A stretch of 64,000 nt of DNA from Candidatus Thiodiazotropha sp. (ex Monitilora ramsayi) (lineage in GTDB: Bacteria; Pseudomonadota; Gammaproteobacteria; Chromatiales; Chromatiaceae): NCBI GenBank assembly GCA_025655575.1, contig JAHXIP010000006.1, forward strand, positions 161,810 through 225,809, in the 5' to 3' direction. Each line of letters begins with the position of its first letter. Position 1 is the first letter of the stretch. The notes beneath the pieces were generated by a model, which worked only from the letters and a program-made list of their open reading frames with translations, had not been told where the DNA came from and did not search any database. Position numbers and translations under genes: made by a program. This document shows, piece after piece, positions 26,605 to 35,296 of the stretch.

Positions 26605-28833
26605 ATGCCACAGACCAACACCCAAATCGCAAAAGCTTCAGCCGTCCCGGTAAATATTGACGAGCAACAACCCGAGATGGATCTCAACGATTCCTCACTC
26701 TATCTCAACCGTGAACTGACATGGCTCGCTTTTAACAGCCGTGTGCTGAACGAGGCCGATCAAGCAAGAAACCCTTTACTAGAAAGGGTTAAATTCCTTG
26801 CCATCGTCAATAATAACCTCGATGAATTCTTCATGAAGCGCATCGGCGGCCTGAAACAGCTAGTGGCCGCAGGCCTGACAACGCCTGCTATCGACGGCAG
26901 ATCGCCAACGCAACAACTGTTCGAATGCCACCAGTTCATTCGCGAGATGCAGCGCGAGCAGCAACGCATCTATTACGATCTGGTTGATCTTCTGGAGGCA
27001 TCGAAGATCGAAATCACTGAATACCAGAACCTGAGTGAAGCCAATCAGCTACAGTTACGCGACCACTTCCGGCAGAATATTTTCCCTATGCTGACGCCGT
27101 TAGCGATGGACCCCAGCCACCCATTTCCCTTCATTTCCAACCTGACCCTCAACCTGCTCGTCACCTTACGCTTCCCTGGTGGACATGATGTCCATATGGC
27201 AAGGGTCAAGGTACCGGTCAGCAAGGATGTCTCGCCGCGCATGATCCGGGTGGGAGAAAATAACACCTTCATCACGTTGGATGATCTGATTACGAACAAT
27301 CTGGACATGCTATTCCCCGGCATGGATATCGAGTCCTGCAACTTGTTTCGTGTCACGCGAAATGCCAACGTCGAACTCGATCAAGAGTCAGCCAATGATC
27401 TGCTTGAGATGATCGAGATAGAGCTCCGTGAACGCCACTTTGCACCTATCGTCCGTCTGGAAGTCGCCAAAGGTATGAATCCCACTCATCGAGGCATGTT
27501 GGCAGCGGAACTTGGTCTGAATGAATCGCAGGATGTGTTCGAAGTCGATTGTATGATGGCCATGAAGGATCTTTTTGAACTGGCGATGTTGAACATACCC
27601 GAGTTGAGGGACGTACCCCATCACGCTGTCGACCATCCCCAGCTCGCCCATGATCGGCGAAATATTTTCCACATCATTCGCGACCATGGTTCGTTACTGC
27701 TGCAGCATCCATACGAGTCATTCAATACCACCGTTGAGCGCTTCTTACGTACTGCATCAGAAGACCCCAAGGTACTTGCCATCAAAATGACGCTCTATCG
27801 CACTTCAGCGGATGGTAATGTGCTCAACTCACTGATTAAGGCGGCCCGCAACGGCAAGCAAGTGGCCGTATTGGTGGAACTGAAGGCCCGTTTTGATGAA
27901 GCGGCCAACATCCGCTGGGCGAGACGACTCGAGCAGGCAGGCATTCACGTCACTTACGGTGTCATCGGCCTGAAGACACATAGTAAACTGATCATGGTGA
28001 TCCGTAAGGACTACTCTCAACTGCGCCGCTACTATCATATTGGTACTGGTAACTACCATGCGGGTACGGCCCGTCTCTACACCGACCTGGGTGTACTTGG
28101 TTGCGACGAGGACATCGGCCAGGACCTGACTGAACTGTTTAACTACCTGACAGGGTATTCCCCACCTCCCAGCTATCGGAAAATTCTTGCGGCACCCTAT
28201 ACCCTGAAACAGTCACTGCTGAGTAAAATAGAACGTGAGGTAAAACTACACAGTACTGAGAATCCCGGTCTAATTCAGATGAAGATGAACGCGCTGGAAG
28301 ACCAGGACATCGTTAAGGCCCTGTATAAAGCCACACGGGCAGGCGTTAAGGTTCAACTGATTGTCAGAGATACCTGTCGTTTTCGTCCCGGCATCCCGGG
28401 TTTAAGTGAAAGCGGCAGTGTAGTGAGTATCGTAGGCCGTTTTCTGGAGCATGCTCGAATTACCTACTTCCAGAATGGCGGTGATGAAGAGTACTTCATC
28501 GGTTCTGCTGATCTGATGCAGCGTAACCTCATGAAACGTGTCGAGGTACTGGTTCCTGTTGAACCTCCGGCTCTGAGACAAGAATTGCGTCTGATGCTCG
28601 ATGTACAGCTTGTGGACAAACACGCAGCCTGGGATATGCAAGCTGACGGTACCTATGTGCGGCGAATTCCCTCTGAGGATGATAAATCGCTTAACTGCCA
28701 GGAAACGCTCATTGGTGTTGCAGAACGTCGACTTGAGGCAGCGAAAAAGCATAAAGAGAAACGTATGCGCGAAAAGCTGATGTACCATTTTAAATATAGA
28801 CTCAAAAGCCACGACACGAACGGAGGTAGCTGA
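26605..28833 (+). CDS. ppk1: Polyphosphate kinase 1
   Basis: Reversibly polymerises the gamma-phosphate of ATP into polyphosphate; 742 aa. The N-terminal domain opens with SLYLNRELTWLAFNSRVLNE and NNLDEFFMKRIGGLKQ. The catalytic phospholipase-D-like domains contain His459 in GLKTHSKLIM, the expected phospho-histidine, and His616 in GRFLEHARITYF, the second conserved histidine. IGTGNYHAGTARLYTDLG and GSADLMQRNLMKRVEVLVPV are also diagnostic. All key residues are present. The stop codon overlaps the start of a universal stress protein gene by one base (TGATG), and a Na/Pi cotransporter gene follows, so the unit joins phosphate uptake to polyphosphate storage. phoB–phoR lies a few kilobases downstream. 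I found no convincing Pho box in front. Confidence 0.97.
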   Translation: MPQTNTQIAKASAVPVNIDEQQPEMDLNDSSLYLNRELTWLAFNSRVLNEADQARNPLLERVKFLAIVNNNLDEFFMKRIGGLKQLVAAGLTTPAIDGRSPTQQLFECHQFIREMQREQQRIYYDLVDLLEASKIEITEYQNLSEANQLQLRDHFRQNIFPMLTPLAMDPSHPFPFISNLTLNLLVTLRFPGGHDVHMARVKVPVSKDVSPRMIRVGENNTFITLDDLITNNLDMLFPGMDIESCNLFRVTRNANVELDQESANDLLEMIEIELRERHFAPIVRLEVAKGMNPTHRGMLAAELGLNESQDVFEVDCMMAMKDLFELAMLNIPELRDVPHHAVDHPQLAHDRRNIFHIIRDHGSLLLQHPYESFNTTVERFLRTASEDPKVLAIKMTLYRTSADGNVLNSLIKAARNGKQVAVLVELKARFDEAANIRWARRLEQAGIHVTYGVIGLKTHSKLIMVIRKDYSQLRRYYHIGTGNYHAGTARLYTDLGVLGCDEDIGQDLTELFNYLTGYSPPPSYRKILAAPYTLKQSLLSKIEREVKLHSTENPGLIQMKMNALEDQDIVKALYKATRAGVKVQLIVRDTCRFRPGIPGLSESGSVVSIVGRFLEHARITYFQNGGDEEYFIGSADLMQRNLMKRVEVLVPVEPPALRQELRLMLDVQLVDKHAAWDMQADGTYVRRIPSEDDKSLNCQETLIGVAERRLEAAKKHKEKRMREKLMYHFKYRLKSHDTNGGS

Positions 28834-29312
28834 TGCCAGATGTAGAAAAGAATAAAAAAATACTTGCTGCTGTCGATTTCTCTGACGATTCCGCCAGTGC
28901 AGTCGTCTACGCTGCAAAGCTTGCCAAACGCCTGGGGGACACACTGATCGTGTTGCATGTGGTCCATGATCAGGCTGGCTCACCAGGTTACTATTCCGAC
29001 AAAAAGATTAAAAAAGGCGATAAAAAAAGACTCAAGAGATTGGAAGAGATCGCCGCAGAGATGATGGATGAGTTCATTCAGAAACGGATCGACAATCATC
29101 CTGATATAAAGTCTGTATTAAAAAAGGCCGAGCTCGTCATGGTATCCGGCCTTACCGTCACTAAGATTTTACAGGTTCTCGAGAAAATGGGGCCTGAAAT
29201 GCTTGTTTTGGGTAACCGGGGACGAACCAGTCTGAAGCATATTCTACTTGGTTCAAAGGCAGAACAACTCGTGCGCTTGTGCCCGATTCCCGTGACCCTG
29301 GTAAAAAAGTGA
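28833..29312 (+). CDS. Universal stress protein (UspA family)
   Basis: A 159-aa cytosolic single-domain Usp. The first strand is KILAAVDFSDDSASAVVYAA with the conserved Asp, and the ATP-binding loop is GNRGRTSLKHILLGSKAEQL followed by VRLCPIPVTLV, matching the G-2x-G-9x-G(S/T) motif of nucleotide-binding Usps. An insertion rich in lysine (DKKIKKGDKKRLKRL) lies at residues about 50–65. It starts within the ppk1 stop codon (TGATG) and its end precedes the Na/Pi cotransporter gene by about 26 bp when that gene starts at 29339. Co-expression with polyphosphate metabolism is therefore likely; its precise function is unknown. Confidence 0.92.
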   Translation: MPDVEKNKKILAAVDFSDDSASAVVYAAKLAKRLGDTLIVLHVVHDQAGSPGYYSDKKIKKGDKKRLKRLEEIAAEMMDEFIQKRIDNHPDIKSVLKKAELVMVSGLTVTKILQVLEKMGPEMLVLGNRGRTSLKHILLGSKAEQLVRLCPIPVTLVKK

Positions 29313-29338
29313 CAACTAATAACTTCCTCCTCCAATAT

Positions 29339-31120
29339 ATGTCTGGTCAGAAATCATCACTGCTGCTGTTAGCGCTTAGCCTCACACTATTCAGCCACTC
29401 GGTTTTTGCTGCCGATCCGCTAACAGCAACTCCCGACTGGATCAAGATGGCGATCCAGCTTTTTGGTGGTCTTGCCCTCTTTCTCTTCGGCATGGAACAG
29501 ATGGCGGGAGCCTTGAAGTCTGTCGCGGGTGAGCGCATGAAACTGGTACTGGCAAAGCTGACCAGTAATCGTTTCATGGGAGCGATAACCGGTGCATTTG
29601 TTACCGCCATCATCCAATCATCCTCTGTTACAACCGTGCTGGTCGTCGGCTTCATTTCCGCCGGCCTGATGTCGATGGCCCAGTCTGTCGGCGTCATTAT
29701 GGGTGCTAACATCGGCACCACCATCACGGCACAAATCGTTGCTTTCAAAGTGACGAAATATGCCATGCTGATGGTTGCTGTCGGTTTCAGTGCCTGGTTC
29801 TTTTCCAAGAATGAGAAGATCAAACACTACGGCGCTATGTTAATGGGGCTCGGTCTGATCTTTTTCGGCATGAGCATCATGAGCGATGCTATGGCGCCTC
29901 TGCGCAGTTACCAGCCTTTTCTTGATCTCATGGTGAAGATGGAAAATCCTTTCGTCGGTATCCTGATAGCAGCTCTATTCACTGCGCTTGTACAGTCATC
30001 ATCCGCTACCACAGGCATCGTGATTGTTATGGCGAGCCAAGGTTTCATTACTTTGCCAGCAGGCATTGCACTGGCCTTCGGCGCAAATATCGGTACCTGT
30101 GTGACTGCTATGCTGGCTGCTATCGGAAAACCACGCGAAGCCATCCGTGCGGCATTGGTTCATGTCCTATTCAATGTTGCAGGCGTGCTTCTCTGGCTGG
30201 CATTTATTCCGAATCTGGCTGAGGTTGTGATGATGATCTCGCCAGTCTCTTCCGATTTACCTGAAGGTGCCCGCCTGGCTGCGGATACACCGCGACAGAT
30301 CGCTAACGCTCACACCATCTTCAACCTGGCAAATACCCTGATCTTTATCGGATTTATCGGTAGCTTTGCCCGTATCGTGGAAATGCTCGTCCCAGATAAA
30401 CCATTGGAAGAAGCACCTATCACCAAACCCCGCTATCTTGATGAGGAGCTACTTGAAACCCCCTCATTAGCGCTCGATATGGCCAGGCTCGAAATCAGCC
30501 GTGCGGGTGCACAGGTTGAAACTATGCTGAATGAGATTCTTCCTGCCATGATGGAGAGCGATAAACCCAAGCTCTCATCAATCCGTGAAATGGATGAGAA
30601 AGTCGATGTGCTCCATCAGCATATCGTCAGCTATCTTGGCCGCCTCAGCCGAAAAGCACTGTCTGAATCACAGTCCGCTTCCATACTCAGGCTGATGTCG
30701 ATCATCAACGACCTGGAAAACCTGGCCGATTTGATTGAACGAGATATGGTGGGACTGGGCTACAAAATCATTCAGGAGCAGTTGAAAGTCAGTCCGGAAA
30801 CACAACGTATGCTGCATCATCTGCACACCCAGATCTCACAGGCAGTGGCGCTTGCGATACGGGCAGTCAAAATGCATGACCAGGATCGTGCCGATCAGGT
30901 CATAGGCATGAAAACTACCGTTGAGCAGCTATTCGATGCCGCCTCCAGTCATCAGGCAAGCCGTCTGGTTGCAGATGCACCCAATCGCTTGTCGACCTAC
31001 ACGTTGGAAGTGGAAATCATTGAGAAGTTACGGCGCATCTACCATTTTGCCGACAGAATAGCGCAACTGGTCGAACATGACGCAATGTCTATCGGTGGTA
31101 TGGAGGCTGTCGCAGATTAA
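29339..31120 (+). CDS. Na/Pi cotransporter family protein with PhoU-like C-terminus
   Basis: Inner-membrane phosphate transporter of the NptA/YjbB type. Two inverted Na/Pi-cotransport repeats are visible: ITGAFVTAIIQSSSVTTVLV with GANIGTTITA, and LIAALFTALVQSSSATTGIV with GANIGTCVTAMLAA; the QSSS motifs are diagnostic. The last ~200 residues are helical and PhoU-like (EMDEKVDVLHQHIVSYLGRL). The chosen ATG at 29339 gives a signal-like start, MSGQKSSLLLLALSLTLFSH ending SVFA, about 26 bp after the usp stop. A longer reading from GTG 29279 would overlap usp by 34 bp and place extra polar residues before the signal, so I reject it. Phosphate import or efflux is consistent with its position after ppk1. 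Confidence 0.92.
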   Translation: MSGQKSSLLLLALSLTLFSHSVFAADPLTATPDWIKMAIQLFGGLALFLFGMEQMAGALKSVAGERMKLVLAKLTSNRFMGAITGAFVTAIIQSSSVTTVLVVGFISAGLMSMAQSVGVIMGANIGTTITAQIVAFKVTKYAMLMVAVGFSAWFFSKNEKIKHYGAMLMGLGLIFFGMSIMSDAMAPLRSYQPFLDLMVKMENPFVGILIAALFTALVQSSSATTGIVIVMASQGFITLPAGIALAFGANIGTCVTAMLAAIGKPREAIRAALVHVLFNVAGVLLWLAFIPNLAEVVMMISPVSSDLPEGARLAADTPRQIANAHTIFNLANTLIFIGFIGSFARIVEMLVPDKPLEEAPITKPRYLDEELLETPSLALDMARLEISRAGAQVETMLNEILPAMMESDKPKLSSIREMDEKVDVLHQHIVSYLGRLSRKALSESQSASILRLMSIINDLENLADLIERDMVGLGYKIIQEQLKVSPETQRMLHHLHTQISQAVALAIRAVKMHDQDRADQVIGMKTTVEQLFDAASSHQASRLVADAPNRLSTYTLEVEIIEKLRRIYHFADRIAQLVEHDAMSIGGMEAVAD

Positions 31121-31175
31121 TCAAATTATGTAAGTCATGGCCAATCATCTTACGACCATAACTGACAGGACTTCC

Positions 31176-32504
31176 TTAAGCCGAATCATCAGAAGACACG
31201 CTGGCGTCATCACCATCTTCTGCTATTTTTTGCAAAACCACATGATGAATGCGTCTCGATGATGCTTCCTGCACGCGTATAGAGAGGCCATCAAGCACAA
31301 AAACCTCATCTTTGGAGGGAATACGTTCCGTATGCTCAAGTAACCATCGATTGATGGTGTCAGTCGGTTTGCCCGGAATATCCAGACCGTAGAACTCCTC
31401 CACGACACGTAACTCCGCAGTGCCCTTGACCAGAATTCTCTCGTCATCCAGCACCATCAGGTCTTCCGGTTTCACATCAGATTCGTCGTAGATCTCACCC
31501 ACAAGCTCTTCCAGCAGATCTTCAAGAGAGACAACTCCGACCATAGCGCCATGCTCATCGACCACCACAGCAAGATGTCGACTCTTGGTCTTTAAGGTCC
31601 GAATCAGTTCATCGATGGGCGTATTCGCGGGCGTGAACAGTGGCTCCTGACCCAAAGTGTCAATCTCCACATCGAGATTCCCGGCTGCAATGAGGCTGAT
31701 CAGATCACGCAAAATAACCAAACTGACAATCTCGTCCGCGTCTGCCTTGTAGAGTGGGATACGTGAGTAATTTTGCTCAAGAATTTCAGGTAAAACGTCA
31801 CGTAGTGTGCGTCTTCCATCGAGGCGGAATACCTGCCGCCTTGGGGTCATGACATCCTCGGCCTTGAGGTCATTGAAGTTGAAGATACGCTCAATCATCT
31901 CCCGCTCACCGGTATCGATGACACCCTCTTCTTCACCGTGTTCGATGAGGGTAATCACTTCGGACTCAGTCACAAGAGGATCTTCCATTGCCCGTGTCGA
32001 AGACTGAACCCAGTTGGTGAACTGCAGAAACAGCCAGACAAGCGGATAGATCATGCGCATGAAGCCGTAGATAATCGGCGCAATGAATAGGGATATCCGC
32101 TCGGAAAATCGGGTAGCGAGACTTTTTGGCGTGATCTCTCCAAAGACCAGGATAAGTATGGTCAGCACACCGACGGCGATGCCAGGCCCGCTATCACCGA
32201 AATAGTCAGTGGCGATAACCGTCGCCATCGCCGAGGCCGCAATATTCACCACATTGTTGCCGATCAGAATGGTGATCAGCATTCGGCTGGGGTCTTTTTT
32301 TAAGATGAACAGGGCCTGTGCGCCTCTCCTGCCCTCCTTGTAGAGTGCCTCCGCCCGAGCCATGGAAAGAGAGACTAATGCCGTCTCTGATCCGGAGAAA
32401 AGGCCAGACAGCACCAACAGTACTGCCAGAATCAGGTAATTTTCCACTGAGTTTCTAAAATCTCTCGCCGCTAAGGCCCAGTAGTGAATTATCTCTGCTA
32501 ACAC
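31176..32504 (-). CDS. CNNM/CorC (CorB-type) transporter with CBS domains
   Basis: A 442-aa protein of the HlyC/CorC family linked to Mg2+ or Co2+ export or resistance. Residues about 20–200 are the DUF21/CNNM membrane domain (LSGLFSGSETALVSLSMARA and LITILIGNNVVNIAASAMAT). Residues about 215–330 are a CBS pair (VMTPRRQVFRLDGRRTL; RIPLYKADADEIVSLVILRD; RHLAVVVDEHGAMVGVVSLE). The end is a CorC_HlyC domain (VKGTAELRVVEEFYGLDIPG). Several helices precede the CBS pair, so it is the CorB-like membrane form and not cytosolic CorC. It is divergent from phoB over a 313-bp spacer and convergent with the Na/Pi gene. Confidence 0.94.
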   Translation of the reverse strand: MLAEIIHYWALAARDFRNSVENYLILAVLLVLSGLFSGSETALVSLSMARAEALYKEGRRGAQALFILKKDPSRMLITILIGNNVVNIAASAMATVIATDYFGDSGPGIAVGVLTILILVFGEITPKSLATRFSERISLFIAPIIYGFMRMIYPLVWLFLQFTNWVQSSTRAMEDPLVTESEVITLIEHGEEEGVIDTGEREMIERIFNFNDLKAEDVMTPRRQVFRLDGRRTLRDVLPEILEQNYSRIPLYKADADEIVSLVILRDLISLIAAGNLDVEIDTLGQEPLFTPANTPIDELIRTLKTKSRHLAVVVDEHGAMVGVVSLEDLLEELVGEIYDESDVKPEDLMVLDDERILVKGTAELRVVEEFYGLDIPGKPTDTINRWLLEHTERIPSKDEVFVLDGLSIRVQEASSRRIHHVVLQKIAEDGDDASVSSDDSA

Positions 32505-32817
32505 CTTGAATCACAACTGGTTGAAGGGATATTTTTCGACCCATTTCATGCTACATATCTTTGTTAATTTAATCGTGTCGAATATACATCGATTAATTTA
32601 AATTTTTATACTAAATTTCAATATGTTAGGTTACTCCATTCGACAGGCATCATTGACTTAGGATTTAAAAACCAGTTGCTTAAATTAAGTCGCTTTCACA
32701 GCAGATATGCCGATTTGCACGCCGAGTAACCGATAATCCATTTGCCCTGGCTTGGACTCTCATCCGTTAAGTGTCATATTTCCTTTTTACAATCATCATT
32801 TGCAGCCGCTTGAAACC
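32505..32817. other. 313-bp divergent spacer between the CorC-type gene and phoB
   Basis: AT-rich. It holds an inverted repeat TTAATCG (32569–32575) / CGATTAA (32590–32596) inside a stretch with several possible -10 elements. Promoters for both genes must lie here. I see no convincing Pho box (two CTGTCAT-like repeats spaced by 11 bp). Confidence 0.5.
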
Positions 32818-33528
32818 ATGAAAAGAATACTGATTGTCGAGGATGAACCTGAAATCCGCGAGATGATCCGTTTCACTCTCGAACCAAGAGGATATGTCGT
32901 TAGCGAAGCAGATAATGCCCAGGATGCTCGTAGGCTTCTCGGTGAGCATACCTACGATCTAATTCTCATGGACTGGATGCTGCCCGGCCGCTCCGGTCTT
33001 GAATTCACCAAAGAGATCAAACAGAGGAACCAGAAGAGCTCCCCACCCATCATCATGCTCACTGCCAGGGCTGATGAATCTGACAAGGTTGAGGGTCTCG
33101 ACAGTGGTGCCGATGACTATATCACCAAACCCTTTTCACCCAAGGAACTGGCAGCACGCATCAAAGCGGTAATTCGGCGCAGCACTGATATCGAGCAAGC
33201 GATTTCTCTAGAATTTAATGGCTTATTCATAGATCCGATACAGCACCTGGTTACCCTGCAAGGGAATCCTGCCAACCTTTCACCTGCAGAATACAATCTG
33301 CTGTACTTCTTCATGTCTCACCCTGACCGGGCTTATACTCGCTCCCAAATTCTCGATAAGGTTTGGGGGGACAATGCCTACGTGGAAGAGCGTACTGTTG
33401 ATGTACATATTCGTAGATTGAGAAAGATCCTGATGCCTTCTGGGCACGACGCTTACATCCAGACTGTTCGCGGCGTCGGGTACAGGTTCACACCAACCAA
33501 GCAGAAGCATGTCCAGGTAACTTCGTGA
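32818..33528 (+). CDS. phoB: Phosphate regulon response regulator PhoB
   Basis: A 236-aa OmpR-class regulator that, when phosphorylated by PhoR, activates phosphate-starvation genes. The receiver begins KRILIVEDEPEIREMIRF with phospho-acceptor Asp52 (LILMDWMLPGRSGLE) and the Lys in GADDYITKPFSPKEL. The C-terminal winged helix contains LSPAEYNLLYFFMSHPDRAY, VWGDNAYVEERTVDVHIRRL and QTVRGVGYRF, which fits PhoB well. I use ATG 32818 because the receiver starts there; a longer reading from 32752 adds 22 residues without similarity to the family. It overlaps phoR by 4 bp (GTGA), so the pair is translationally coupled. Confidence 0.96.
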   Translation: MKRILIVEDEPEIREMIRFTLEPRGYVVSEADNAQDARRLLGEHTYDLILMDWMLPGRSGLEFTKEIKQRNQKSSPPIIMLTARADESDKVEGLDSGADDYITKPFSPKELAARIKAVIRRSTDIEQAISLEFNGLFIDPIQHLVTLQGNPANLSPAEYNLLYFFMSHPDRAYTRSQILDKVWGDNAYVEERTVDVHIRRLRKILMPSGHDAYIQTVRGVGYRFTPTKQKHVQVTS

Positions 33529-34856
33529 AGCAGTACATCAAAATTGAAATCAGTCAGCTGTTGGGCATCCTGCTGATTTTCAGCACAATTGGCTACCTGA
33601 CCAAGCAACCCTACATCGCTATGGGTCTCTCGTTGATCGCCTATTTTGCTAAACACGCTTACTATCTGACCAGGCTTGCCAGCTTGATCGATAGTGAATC
33701 GCAAATTTCGCCCCCCTACCCTCCCGACATATGGGGTCTGATCTACAAAGAGCTGGCACGGCATCGTATGCGTAGCCGAAAGCGCAAGCGTACACTGAAC
33801 AGATTTGCTTCCCGTTTCAGGAAGGTGGCAACATCCATACCCGATGGCCTTCTCATACTCAGCAAGCCGGGCAGTCTGGAATGGGCAAACCCTGCCGCCA
33901 ACCAATTACTGAATATCAGCTGGCCACGGGATGAAGGAGTACCAGTGGAGCAACTTCTACACCTAGAGGGACTCAGGGAGTATCTCGAGGCGCCCGATTA
34001 TCAAAAACCCCTCGAATTTCCTTCACCTGTTAACCGGGCGATTATCCTTTCCCTGCGCGTAGCCCCCTTCGGCAGCAAAAAAGCGCAACGACTGTTAGTC
34101 GTCAGAAACATTACTGAACTCTACAATCTAAATCAGACCCGTCGTGACTTCGTTTCGAATGTGTCTCATGAACTGCGCACGCCATTGACGGTCATTTCAG
34201 GCTTCCTAGAGAACTTAAGCGACAACCAAATGCTGGAGTTTCAGAAACGGCCTTTCCTTCTCATGCTGCAGCAGGCCGAAAGGATGAATACCATCATCAA
34301 CGATTTACTCGCCCTATCTCGTCTTGAAATGGGCAAGGCTCCTTCTTCGGAAAAGCCTGTGTTCGTCGCTGAATTACTGAACAAGATTGTCGATCAGGCA
34401 AGAGCACTGGCAGATCAAAAGGGGGAGTATGACATTACACTGGATGCTGATGATGAGCTATGCGTTGTCGGTGAAGAGAGTGAATTACTCAGTGCCTTTT
34501 CCAATCTGATTTACAATGCCATCATCCACACACCGACGAAAACTAAAATAAGTGTCAATTGGAGACGTCAGGAGAAGACTGCCTGCTTCAGCGTCAGTGA
34601 TACAGGTCCAGGCATTGAACAGCATGCTATCCCGCGTCTGACTGAAAGGTTTTATCGTGTAGACAAAGCTCGCTCACGCCAATCCGGTGGTACCGGGCTC
34701 GGCCTCGCGATTGTAAAACATATTATCGGAAGACATGACGGAGAACTACGCATCTCCAGTCAGCCGGGTGTAGGCAGTCGCTTCGACTGCACATTCCCTG
34801 AAGAGATGGTAATAGAGAAAAGCCAACTGCAACCACAGCAGACCAGTAAATGCTAA
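33525..34856 (+). CDS. phoR: Phosphate regulon sensor kinase PhoR
   Basis: A 443-aa inner-membrane histidine kinase and phosphatase acting on PhoB. Two N-terminal membrane segments (about residues 8–45) with a short loop are followed by a basic linker, a PAS-like domain (about 100–200, with DGLLILSKPGSLEWANPAAN), the HisKA helix with His215 in FVSNVSHELRTPLTVISGF, and a HATPase domain with N box NLIYNAIIHTP, VSDTGPGIEQ and GGTGLGLAIVKHI. The lack of a large periplasmic sensor domain is normal for PhoR. The start is GTG at 33525, overlapping the phoB stop. It converges on ihfB with a 23-bp gap. Confidence 0.96.
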   Translation: MKQYIKIEISQLLGILLIFSTIGYLTKQPYIAMGLSLIAYFAKHAYYLTRLASLIDSESQISPPYPPDIWGLIYKELARHRMRSRKRKRTLNRFASRFRKVATSIPDGLLILSKPGSLEWANPAANQLLNISWPRDEGVPVEQLLHLEGLREYLEAPDYQKPLEFPSPVNRAIILSLRVAPFGSKKAQRLLVVRNITELYNLNQTRRDFVSNVSHELRTPLTVISGFLENLSDNQMLEFQKRPFLLMLQQAERMNTIINDLLALSRLEMGKAPSSEKPVFVAELLNKIVDQARALADQKGEYDITLDADDELCVVGEESELLSAFSNLIYNAIIHTPTKTKISVNWRRQEKTACFSVSDTGPGIEQHAIPRLTERFYRVDKARSRQSGGTGLGLAIVKHIIGRHDGELRISSQPGVGSRFDCTFPEEMVIEKSQLQPQQTSKC

Positions 34857-34879
34857 ATTAAGAGGTGGTTGGCGAATCC

Positions 34880-35197
34880 TTAAGATACGGATTCTTGCAG
34901 TGCCTCCTCCTCGGCAAATCCCTGGTTAACCCTGTCTCTCAACTCTTTGCCAGGCTTGAAGTGGGGTACATACTTACCAGATAGAGCAACCGTTTTACCA
35001 GTCTTGGGATTACGCCCCATTCGTGGTGGCCGAAAATGCAGTGAGAAGCTGCCAAACCCACGAATTTCAATCCTTTCACCGGAAGCCAGAGACTGGCTCA
35101 TGTGCTCAATCATGCACTTGACCGCCAATTCCACATCCCGGTATGCAAGATGGCTTTGCTCCTTGGCAATAATTTCAATCAACTCGGATTTTGTCAT
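34880..35197 (-). CDS. ihfB: Integration host factor subunit beta
   Basis: A 105-aa nucleoid protein that, with IhfA, bends DNA by about 160 degrees at specific sites. It begins [20 protein letters not shown], and the beta-arm region has [20 protein letters not shown] followed by [20 protein letters not shown], where the proline that intercalates DNA lies. The 13-residue tail ([11 protein letters not shown]) is longer than in E. coli. I place the start at ATG 35197, preceded by GGAGAAG; an upstream in-frame start at 35260 would read through a strong hairpin. It follows rpsA on the same strand, the common gammaproteobacterial order. Confidence 0.97.
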   Translation of the reverse strand: MTKSELIEIIAKEQSHLAYRDVELAVKCMIEHMSQSLASGERIEIRGFGSFSLHFRPPRMGRNPKTGKTVALSGKYVPHFKPGKELRDRVNQGFAEEEALQESVS

Positions 35198-35226
35198 TCT
35201 TCTCCGTTCTCCAGTTTGCTGATTGT

Positions 35227-35249
35227 CGGGGACCACAACGCGGTCCCCG
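35227..35249 (-). terminator. GC-rich hairpin between rpsA and ihfB
   Basis: Perfect 8-bp arms CGGGGACC (35227–35234) and GGTCCCCG (35242–35249) with a 7-nt loop. It lies just after rpsA on the transcript and before the ihfB ribosome-binding site. There is no U-run, so it may slow or partly terminate transcription, or protect the rpsA mRNA end. Confidence 0.5.
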
Positions 35250-35296
35250 TCCAGTATCAAAGCCTCAGAAACTGCTGATATTGGGCTGATATTTCC

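Noticed and set aside
29279..29338. Upstream GTG start for the Na/Pi cotransporter
   Set aside because: It overlaps usp and puts polar residues before the signal peptide.
32770..32800. Possible Pho box (TGTCAT-like) before phoB
   Set aside because: Only one half-site is reasonable; the second does not match at 11-bp spacing, and it lies very close to the start codon.
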